Shown here: piece by piece, positions 1-6,163 of the stretch | Numbering within the stretch: the stretch's first letter is position 1 | Layout: the number at the start of each line of letters is the position of its first letter | Origin: Oscillospiraceae bacterium | GTDB lineage: Bacteria; Bacillota; Clostridia; Oscillospirales; Ruminococcaceae | Assembly: GCA_022511485.1 (NCBI GenBank) | Contig: JAFLUJ010000001.1 | Span: forward strand, 14,152 to 26,076 | Length of the DNA: 11,925 nucleotides | Direction of reading: 5' to 3' | Notes under the pieces: model-generated | The model's database searches: none | What the model was told of the DNA's origin: nothing | The model's input: the letters and a program-made list of their open reading frames with translations, nothing else | Translations under genes and position numbers: made by a program

Positions 1-41
1 CGGAAAAAATGTTACTCTCCCAATCATAGCCTTTGACCTAT
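1..41 (-). promoter_or_regulatory. Partial 5' leader, possibly the start of a T-box riboswitch
   Basis: This is the first stretch of RNA made from the promoter at 48-76, truncated by the window edge. On the minus strand it contains CTATGATTGGGAGAGTAACA, which resembles the 5' strand of T-box stem I (an AUGA-type kink-turn followed by GGGAGAGUA). T-box leaders sense uncharged tRNA and control aminoacyl-tRNA synthetase or amino-acid biosynthesis and transport genes. The specifier loop, the T-box sequence and the terminator would all lie outside the window, so the class cannot be confirmed. The same bases can also form a local hairpin (CATAG pairing with CTATG, 24-43), an alternative explanation. 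Confidence 0.4.
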
Positions 42-47
42 GGGACT

Positions 48-76
48 ATTATACATTATAAAATAAGGTTTGTCAA
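48..76 (-). promoter_or_regulatory. Consensus sigma-A promoter reading out of the window
   Basis: The minus strand shows TTGACA (71-76), a 17-base spacer and TATAAT (48-53), matching both consensus hexamers exactly. A second TATAAT overlaps the spacer (55-60). The -35 box begins only a few bases after the stop codon of the SGNH hydrolase, and no clear intrinsic terminator separates them, so read-through from the upstream operon is possible. Transcription should start near position 41 and run leftwards. Confidence 0.85.
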
Positions 77-83
77 GAAGTTT

Positions 84-1391
84 TTAAGAGATCATAAGCC
101 CAAGTATCGTAAAGCCCTTGTCCTCATTGCCCGCCACAGGCTTTATCTCAATAGTATGCGGCAGAACATCGTTACCGATAATGATCTGCTGGGTCTCACC
201 GTAATTTCCCCAGCCGTTAGGGAAATTTCCATCAAGCTTTGCCTTCGGCTCTCCGTCCACAAATACCTGATACATACCGTTTTTGCCGCTTACAGTTTTC
301 ATGTAAAATACTCCGAAGTTTCTGCACTCAACTTCAAATGTGATGCTTCCTCCGCTTTCGGTTTTCCAGTTGTTATGGAACTGATCGTAGAAAGCTTTAT
401 CGACTACCTCAAAGTCCTCGGAGGACGTGGCTGTAATATCAGCTGCACTGTACATTTTCGCATTTGCATAGTAGTCGTTTGTATAAGGTTCAGCAGTAAA
501 GGCTGACGGCTCTTCTGTGATGGTGTCCAGCTTGTCATAAACGCTGTCAAGATAACGGCTGATAAGCTGATTTATAATATCGTGACCAGCATCATTTGGG
601 TGGATGTTGTCCGGAGAAATATCCGCCCAGTTAAGAGTACCTGCTGCAACCTCCGGATATACAACATCATGATAGCTTACCATAGGAAGATCGTATGCGT
701 CGCCTATTTCCCTGTGGGTCTCCTGTAAGCTTGTGCCGTTGTCCATAGTAGTGAACAGGAGGATCACAGCAGGGTTGGAGCTGTGTCCCAGTATCTTTCT
801 TACAAGGCTGTCATAGGAATACTTGTTCATTACCTTGTCACCGTCGTTTACGGAGAACTCCACGATAACCACATCCGGATCATAGGAAAGAAGCTGATCG
901 TCAACACGGTGAACTCCCAGATAGCTGTTTGTACCTCCGATACCTGCATTTACGAAATTGATCTTCGCACCGGGAAACTTATTTACCCACCAGTCGTTGA
1001 ATTTTGATGCGTAGCAGTTTGCAGGAGTGGAAGCAAGACTTCCCTGAGTGATAGAGCCTCCGATAACGCCGACAGTGATCTCCCCGCCATTCTGAGCCTT
1101 TTTCATTGCACTCGCAAGACGAACAAGATCTCCCTCGTTAAGAATGGCTCTGCCATACATGGCATCAGTCACCCCTTCATCTAAATTTACCGGAACATTC
1201 GGGTCGACCTCATTGCTTGCCGATGCTTCTTCAACAGAGGAAGCCGGATCGTTTCCATTATTCTCCGCAGCCGCATTTGTCTGAGCTGCTTCCGTATTGC
1301 CGGAATCGCTTTCTCCTCCGCCGGAGGTACAGCCCGCCAGCATAGCGCCGCACAGTATCAGAGCAAATATCGCGGATAATTTCTTCTTCAT
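84..1391 (-). CDS. SGNH/GDSL hydrolase lipoprotein (probable carbohydrate esterase)
   Basis: This is a predicted secreted, membrane-anchored esterase of the SGNH/GDSL superfamily, likely removing acyl groups (for example acetyl) from plant polysaccharides. The start is placed at 1391 rather than the ATG at 1400, because AAAGGA (1401-1406) is 9 bases from the former and touches the latter. Numbering from 1391 (435 aa): a lysine-rich start, a hydrophobic helix and lipobox LAGC (lipidated Cys21), then an acidic, Ser/Asn/Ala-rich linker to about residue 70. The SGNH core follows: block I GGSITQG (nucleophile Ser113), block II Gly in NAGIGG (about 148-153), block III EFSVND (Asn182), and block V DNIHPNDAGH (Asp261, His264). 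Residues of about 305-435 form a separate, probably beta-rich C-terminal domain with several aromatic residues, possibly carbohydrate binding. The classical CE2 esterases carry their jelly roll at the N-terminus, so the order here is reversed. The gene lies 23 bases after the GH9 gene, evidently in one operon. The substrate is inferred from context. Confidence 0.85.
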   Translation of the reverse strand: MKKKLSAIFALILCGAMLAGCTSGGGESDSGNTEAAQTNAAAENNGNDPASSVEEASASNEVDPNVPVNLDEGVTDAMYGRAILNEGDLVRLASAMKKAQNGGEITVGVIGGSITQGSLASTPANCYASKFNDWWVNKFPGAKINFVNAGIGGTNSYLGVHRVDDQLLSYDPDVVIVEFSVNDGDKVMNKYSYDSLVRKILGHSSNPAVILLFTTMDNGTSLQETHREIGDAYDLPMVSYHDVVYPEVAAGTLNWADISPDNIHPNDAGHDIINQLISRYLDSVYDKLDTITEEPSAFTAEPYTNDYYANAKMYSAADITATSSEDFEVVDKAFYDQFHNNWKTESGGSITFEVECRNFGVFYMKTVSGKNGMYQVFVDGEPKAKLDGNFPNGWGNYGETQQIIIGNDVLPHTIEIKPVAGNEDKGFTILGLMIS

Positions 1392-1414
1392 TTTTATCAT
1401 TCCTTTACAACTGA

Positions 1415-3037
1415 TTATTTTTTACCATAGTCCTTAAAAAATCCTGTCACAAAAACCGCCGCTGAGTTGCAGTATATCGTGCTCTCATTTGTGGAAACGC
1501 TGTTAGATATGTCATAATAGCATTTTGCCGGCGGAGCCTCCATAGGTATATTCCATTGAGTAAAATCATCCTGCGACTGATTGTTAGGACCGCATACCAT
1601 CAATCCCGGAACAGGATCTTCCGTTTCGTCCGCCTCTGATGGCCGGTGATAGGGATGTCTTGTGGGATTGCTTCCGAAGCCTGTTACATAGCACACCCCC
1701 ATTGGATTTTTCCCAAGAATGTAATTTAACTGTTCATAGGCTGTTTCAATATACTCCTTGCAGTCAAAGATCTTGTAAGCAAGGATAAGTATCATGCTGT
1801 CAGTCATAGAATACATATTACTGCCTATTACATAATCATCGGGAGATTTTGCCGTACCATAGCCGCTTTGCTTGCTCAGGCTGTAAAGGTTATCCGCTTT
1901 CGTTCTAAGCTGTATCTGGATATGCTGTTCCACAAGCTCATCCCTGGGACGGTCTCCGAGGAGATAGCTCATAGCTCCGAAGCCTCCGTTGTCCCGGTTG
2001 CGGAAATCCGTCACATTCACTCTTTCAGCCAGCTCCCGGAGCTTTCCGTGGAAAGCTTCCTCTCCGGTAGTTTCGTAAAGCTCGCAGGCTGCCCAGAACA
2101 TATCGTCATTAATATTGTCATCATAGAAATCCCCTGCAACATTTTTTTCCACCGTAGGGGGATTTTCAAAAGGCTTGAATACCGGATTATTCATCAGCCA
2201 TATCCATGCATTTATCGAAGCCTCATAAAGCTTGCGGGAAAACGCCTCATCAAATGGCTCGTATATCCTTGACGCCAGAGATGTCACAGCGCAGAAGCAG
2301 GCAGTTGCCTGGTGTGACCGGGGGAACACATACTGCCTTGCGGGATCGTTCTCCGGCATAACGATAGGAGTATATTTCATAGCGCTTACCTTATGATATA
2401 CACCGCCGTCCCTGGTCTGCATTTTAAGCAGCCAGTCAAGACCTATCCGGCATTCGCTCAATATGTCAGGTATCCCCTCTTTTGAATCCGGTATGCCTGT
2501 TTTATCGGAAAAGCTTTCCGGAAACATACTGTAAGCATAAAGGAGATGTCCCAGAGCAATACAGGTGCACACAGAATATCTGCCGTACCCTCCTGAATCG
2601 TGCCAGCCGCCGGTAACGTCCCGCTTTACTGAGGGATTATCAAACATTGATACAAGCTCGCTGTGACATTCGCCGTGGAAGTAATCTCCCGCAAATCTTT
2701 TATTCAGAGCAGAGCCGCACCTGTTATAGTAAAAGCCTTTAAGCAGACCTTTGAGAAGATCGTCATATGGATCGGAGGAGATAGTAAATATGCTGGACTT
2801 GTTTCTTCCGATCTTGATAAAGTAATCTCCGTACAGGTTAAAGGTAGAAAAGTCAATAAGAGAGACTATGTCGTTTGAAGCCGGATCCGGAACAGAAGCT
2901 CCCGGTATTCCCGAGAACATAGTTCTGCCTGATTTGATGTCAACTATCCGGAATGAGTCTGCTGAGCCGATAAACACAGCAGTTTTAGGCATATTATTAA
3001 TATATCCGAGCTGATTATGTAATATCTTTTTGCTCAA
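1415..3037 (-). CDS. Glycoside hydrolase family 9 protein, cytoplasmic, atypical active site
   Basis: This 540 aa protein has the two-domain layout of GH9 cellulases and cellodextrinases. An N-terminal Ig-like domain (CelD_N type, about 3-88, starting with KILHNQLGY) precedes an (alpha/alpha)6 barrel (about 95-535). The proton donor region is present (Glu518 in STNEST), as is the conserved substrate-binding HPYHR (461-465) preceded by VTGFGS. The DAGD motif that normally carries two aspartates reads D147-S-G-G150: the first Asp is kept, but the position of the catalytic base is Gly (codon GGG). There is no signal peptide, so it is probably cytoplasmic, as known for rumen cellodextrinases (Butyrivibrio Ced1) and for GH9 exo-glucosaminidases. 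The start codon is TTG; it follows AAAGGAAG at suitable spacing, and the only alternative ATG (residue 16) would remove the first beta strands. It is first in an operon with the SGNH lipoprotein. Family assignment is firm; activity and substrate are uncertain. Confidence 0.9.
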   Translation of the reverse strand: MSKKILHNQLGYINNMPKTAVFIGSADSFRIVDIKSGRTMFSGIPGASVPDPASNDIVSLIDFSTFNLYGDYFIKIGRNKSSIFTISSDPYDDLLKGLLKGFYYNRCGSALNKRFAGDYFHGECHSELVSMFDNPSVKRDVTGGWHDSGGYGRYSVCTCIALGHLLYAYSMFPESFSDKTGIPDSKEGIPDILSECRIGLDWLLKMQTRDGGVYHKVSAMKYTPIVMPENDPARQYVFPRSHQATACFCAVTSLASRIYEPFDEAFSRKLYEASINAWIWLMNNPVFKPFENPPTVEKNVAGDFYDDNINDDMFWAACELYETTGEEAFHGKLRELAERVNVTDFRNRDNGGFGAMSYLLGDRPRDELVEQHIQIQLRTKADNLYSLSKQSGYGTAKSPDDYVIGSNMYSMTDSMILILAYKIFDCKEYIETAYEQLNYILGKNPMGVCYVTGFGSNPTRHPYHRPSEADETEDPVPGLMVCGPNNQSQDDFTQWNIPMEAPPAKCYYDISNSVSTNESTIYCNSAAVFVTGFFKDYGKK

Positions 3038-3087
3038 TGCTTATCGCTTCCTTTCAGGATGCTGTCTTCTTTTGATCTTTGCAAGCA

Positions 3088-3130
3088 AGACGTGTGCAAA
3101 GGCGTCAGCCGTTCTTTGTGCGGTATGCCT
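3088..3130. repeat. Partial copy of a dispersed hairpin repeat
   Basis: This stretch matches one side of the hairpin repeat at 8186-8252 in inverted orientation. Shared blocks include GTGCAAAGGCG, TTCTTTGTGCGGT (CTCTTTGTGCGGT in the other copy) and TGCCT. The opposite arm has been lost or has diverged. It lies in the presumed 5' untranslated region of the GH9 operon. Confidence 0.65.
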
Positions 3131-3137
3131 TAATATA

Positions 3138-3143
3138 ATTATA
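3138..3143 (-). promoter_or_regulatory. Putative -10 box of the GH9 operon
   Basis: The minus strand has TATAAT about 95 bases upstream of the GH9 start codon, the only good -10 between the U32 terminator and the gene. No convincing -35 hexamer sits 16-18 bases upstream (TTATTT is the best), so this promoter may be weak or activator dependent. The upstream bases hold TTATT-N6-AATAA, a short AT-rich palindrome that could be an operator or chance. Confidence 0.45.
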
Positions 3144-3207
3144 CAGCAACTTATTGTGATAAATAAAAACCTTTTTTATATTATTTATTAATTATTGCTT
3201 TCCCACA

Positions 3208-3238
3208 TAAAAATGCCGCGCGGTTTTATCCGCGCGGC
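3208..3238 (-). terminator. Intrinsic terminator after the U32-like gene
   Basis: On the minus strand GCCGCGCGG, a 6-base loop and CCGCGCGGC form a perfect 9-bp GC-rich stem followed by ATTTTTA. It begins about 8 bases beyond the stop codon of the U32-like gene and insulates it from the GH9 operon. Confidence 0.92.
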
Positions 3239-3245
3239 TGTCTGT

Positions 3246-4178
3246 TCAGTGCATTGTAAAATACTGTATACCTTCTGTAAGCTTTGTAAGCATATCAAAC
3301 CTTACCTTTGTCTGGTGCTCCGGCTTGACCATATAATAGACATATGTTTCCAGCAGATTAATATCTGTCGCAGTCCTGCCTTCGATCTTGAAATGCTTGA
3401 ATCCCATTGGCACATATTTATCAATTATTGTCTCCGGAGAGATATGGGTCTCCAGATCAGTAATATCATAAATATTATTATTCATATAGGGACATTCAAA
3501 ATCTTCATATTTGTATGGCTGCTTATTCAGAAGATTTTTGCTGTGCTCCCATGATGCGATCTGTCCTGCTCCGATGTGGCGGTAGTGATCTCCTCTGCGT
3601 GGACAATGAGGTGTACAGCAGGCATTTACGAGTATCTCGCATCTTTCCCTGTCCGCCTGGTCGATCTTTTCAAGTTCGTCAAATTTGTTATTCCAGTTAT
3701 AATCCAGAACTACGTATTTGTAATCCTTTTTAAACTCATCCCTGACGCCGTCCATATCCTCGATCTGCTTGCAGGTAGAGGAGGTTATTTTATAATCAGG
3801 ATAGTTTTCCCTTATGTATTCTTCCAGTATGGGGGACATAACTATAACTTCATTGAATCCGTTATTTGCAGCCCGAAGTACCTGATTGCAGAAGCTGTCT
3901 CCCAGGTGTTCTTTTTTAATCAGCGGATTCGTAAAGGTAAATCTCAGAGGAATATCCTTTGAATTAAAGACCGTTATAATATCGTTTATAGAGCGCATTT
4001 CCGCAGTACCGCCCAGGTATCGGCCCCCGTTCCATACCGACCCCGGGAATGTTCCGAAAACAGATCTTATTTTCAGACCATCATGAAAATATTCAGGGTG
4101 ACTTTCTATCATATTGGTAAGGATATTATTAAGTCTGAAATGGGTACAAAAGTCGGGAATGTGAAATCCGATTTCCAT
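3246..4178 (-). CDS. Peptidase U32-like protein with a probable Fe-S cysteine cluster
   Basis: This 310 aa soluble protein is most like the U32 peptidase family (TIM-barrel proteins such as YegQ/TrhP, RlhA, UbiU and UbiV). Those are annotated as proteases, but characterised members act in RNA or ubiquinone hydroxylation and bind a [4Fe-4S] cluster through four cysteines. Evidence here is the C-terminal segment GFKHFKIEGR (259-268), a hallmark of the family. There is also a cysteine/histidine-rich stretch (NACCTPHCPRRGDHYRH, 185-201) and a further Cys229 in FECPYM. Candidate cluster ligands are Cys187 or Cys188, Cys192, Cys229 and possibly Cys136 or Cys180. No radical-SAM CxxxCxxC is present. 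The start is well supported by GGAGGT a few bases before the ATG. The gene is monocistronic, with its own promoter and terminator. It is shorter than many U32 members and may be a divergent subgroup. Function is not deducible; protease activity should not be assumed. Confidence 0.65.
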   Translation of the reverse strand: MEIGFHIPDFCTHFRLNNILTNMIESHPEYFHDGLKIRSVFGTFPGSVWNGGRYLGGTAEMRSINDIITVFNSKDIPLRFTFTNPLIKKEHLGDSFCNQVLRAANNGFNEVIVMSPILEEYIRENYPDYKITSSTCKQIEDMDGVRDEFKKDYKYVVLDYNWNNKFDELEKIDQADRERCEILVNACCTPHCPRRGDHYRHIGAGQIASWEHSKNLLNKQPYKYEDFECPYMNNNIYDITDLETHISPETIIDKYVPMGFKHFKIEGRTATDINLLETYVYYMVKPEHQTKVRFDMLTKLTEGIQYFTMH

Positions 4179-4232
4179 ATTGAACCTCCAAAATGATTTT
4201 AATAGATCGACAGCAAAAGCTGCTTTTAAAAC

Positions 4233-4261
4233 ATTATATCACATTATATCGTATTTTGCAA
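4233..4261 (-). promoter_or_regulatory. Promoter of the U32-like gene, with duplicated -10 sequence
   Basis: The minus strand has TTGCAA (4256-4261), a 17-base spacer and TATAAT (4233-4238). A second identical TATAAT (4243-4248) lies within the spacer as part of a 10-base tandem duplication (GATATAATGT twice, the first copy partly altered at its edge). The start of transcription should be near 4226, giving a leader of about 48 bases with a small CAGC-TTTT-GCTG hairpin. Confidence 0.85.
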
Positions 4262-4270
4262 GGGTATTTT

Positions 4271-6163
4271 TTACGCAAACAGCTCTCCTGCGGTGTCTTT
4301 GTAGTATTCCGCCTGAGCCGTCCAGAGAGAGCTGTATACCCCGTCCATTTCAAGCAGCTCCTGATGAGAGCCTCTCTCCGCGATCTTTCCGTCCTCCATG
4401 ACGGTTATCTCATCGCAGAAACGGCAGGAGGAAAGACGATGGGAAATATATATCGCCGTCCGTGTTCCCACTATTTCGTTGAATTTGGTGTAAATATCAT
4501 GCTCGGAAATAGGGTCAAGAGCTGCAGTAGGTTCGTCAAGAACAATAAAGGCCGCACCCTTGTAAACTGCTCTTGCAAGACAGAGCTTCTGTGCCTCACC
4601 GCCGGAGATCTCAACACCATGTTCATCGAAGTTCTTGTAAATATATGTGTTTATGCCATCGGGCATACTGTCAAGACGTTCGGACAGACCGCTCCTGCGG
4701 ACACAGTCCACAGCACGCTCCGGATCGAACTCCGTACTTGCTGCCACGTTCTCGCCAATGCTGAAAGAGAACAGCTTTGAATCCTGAAAGACAACAGAAA
4801 ACAGAGCCATATACTCCTCGTAATTATACTTTCGTATGTCAATGCCGTTCAGTGTTATTTCTCCCTCCGTGGGATCATACAGCCTGCAAAGAAGCTTCAC
4901 AAGAGTGGATTTTCCGCAGCCGTTTTTCCCCACCAGAGCCATTTTTTCTCCGATCCTCCATTTTAAATTTATGTCTTTCAGAACATACTGCTCACTGCCT
5001 GGATATTTGAAATAAACGTGCCTGAACTCAAACTCGTACTCATTATCGCTGCGCTTTTCAGTGGGGATAGTTCCCTGATATTTTTCGTCCGGGATGTCGA
5101 GAAAATCAAAGACATCCTTGCATTGTTCGGCAGACATTCTAAAAAAATTTATCTGGTTAGAAAATCCTGTTATTCCTAACAGAACTCTTGTGAAAAGCAT
5201 GATAAAAGCTATGACCTCGCCCGCAGGAAGCTCACCATATATCGCTCTCAATACGGCATAGCCATATACAGTGCCGCGAGATATCAGTTTCATAAGATCA
5301 TATCCTATCCCGTATTTATGACACTTGAAAAATGCTTTTAGCCATAGCTTGTAATTTTCCTTTGCACACCGCTCCATCTCTCCGAGTATCAGTTCCTGCT
5401 CGGAATACAGACGTATTTCCTTACCGCTGCGATAGTTGTTCACAACATAATTCATATATGCCGAATAGGTACGATTACTTAATACTTGCCGTTTATCACG
5501 TCTGACATCTTCATAGGTTTTAAGGGTCTTTCTGTAGAAATACAGATTTTTGATAAATTCCGAAGCTGTAACAATGATAATCGCAGATAAAAATCCCAGT
5601 GGAGAAGTTATAAAGCCCGCAAAACCTATTTTCCCGCTGCTATGTATTATCGAGGGAATTATCAGCACAGCACCTATTATTATCCTGAATATATCCACAG
5701 ATATATCTCCGGCTATTATCGGTACTGATGAAACACCGAGCCAACCGAACAGGTAATTCATGCACATATTATAACGATTCTGCATATCCGGGTCTTCAAG
5801 ATGGACATAATCCATACTCATGAGTTTTTCGTTCAGCATATTCCGAAGCTGTATATCGTGTCTTGCCTTATGACTGCTTTCTCTGCGTTTTATATATTTA
5901 TTAACGATCTGTACTGCAAGACATATGCCGACCATAAGGGCGGTGGATAAAAGCAGACTGCTCAATTTCTTTCCCTCGGCTATCCCATTTACCACCATGC
6001 TTAAAAGCAGAATAGAAAGGTATTCGTCAGCAATGGAAAGAATTTCGCACAGAACATTCCTGAGAGTATAGCCCTTGTCCGCCTGCTCGTTCAGTTTTAT
6101 TGCACGGAATATGATGCTCCGCTGTTCCTTTGCGGTCAGTTTTTTCGATCTGCTGTCACTCAT
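4271..6163 (-). CDS. ABC exporter half-transporter (permease-ATPase fusion), second subunit
   Basis: This 630 aa protein fuses an exporter-type transmembrane domain (hydrophobic segments near 45-62, 72-90, 155-172, 180-202 and 297-333) to a C-terminal ATPase domain (about 375-620). The ATPase motifs are complete: Walker A GKNGCGKST (412-420), Q-loop Gln460, signature SGGEAQ (520-525), Walker B FIVLDEP with catalytic Glu544, and switch His575. It overlaps the preceding transporter gene by 8 bases, which indicates translational coupling; its ribosome binding site (GGTGAG) lies inside that gene. The two proteins are similar in length and layout and probably form a heterodimeric exporter. The substrate (drug, peptide or lipid) cannot be read from sequence: there is no C39 peptidase domain and no adjacent peptide or lantibiotic gene. 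A 92-base gap follows, with no obvious terminator. Confidence 0.93.
   Translation of the reverse strand: MSDSRSKKLTAKEQRSIIFRAIKLNEQADKGYTLRNVLCEILSIADEYLSILLLSMVVNGIAEGKKLSSLLLSTALMVGICLAVQIVNKYIKRRESSHKARHDIQLRNMLNEKLMSMDYVHLEDPDMQNRYNMCMNYLFGWLGVSSVPIIAGDISVDIFRIIIGAVLIIPSIIHSSGKIGFAGFITSPLGFLSAIIIVTASEFIKNLYFYRKTLKTYEDVRRDKRQVLSNRTYSAYMNYVVNNYRSGKEIRLYSEQELILGEMERCAKENYKLWLKAFFKCHKYGIGYDLMKLISRGTVYGYAVLRAIYGELPAGEVIAFIMLFTRVLLGITGFSNQINFFRMSAEQCKDVFDFLDIPDEKYQGTIPTEKRSDNEYEFEFRHVYFKYPGSEQYVLKDINLKWRIGEKMALVGKNGCGKSTLVKLLCRLYDPTEGEITLNGIDIRKYNYEEYMALFSVVFQDSKLFSFSIGENVAASTEFDPERAVDCVRRSGLSERLDSMPDGINTYIYKNFDEHGVEISGGEAQKLCLARAVYKGAAFIVLDEPTAALDPISEHDIYTKFNEIVGTRTAIYISHRLSSCRFCDEITVMEDGKIAERGSHQELLEMDGVYSSLWTAQAEYYKDTAGELFA

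Noticed and set aside
1391..1400. Start of the SGNH lipoprotein at 1400
   Set aside because: The ribosome binding site AAAGGA directly abuts this ATG, while the ATG at 1391 is 9 bases away and gives a normal lysine-rich signal peptide start.
4209..4223. CAGC-TTTT-GCTG hairpin after the second ABC gene as a terminator
   Set aside because: The stem is only 4-5 bp, no U tract follows, and it lies in the leader of the U32-like gene downstream of that gene's own promoter.
4193..4780. A 195-residue open frame on the plus strand opposite the end of the second ABC gene
   Set aside because: It lies antisense to an unambiguous ATPase domain, has no recognisable domain, and its composition is that of a shadow frame.
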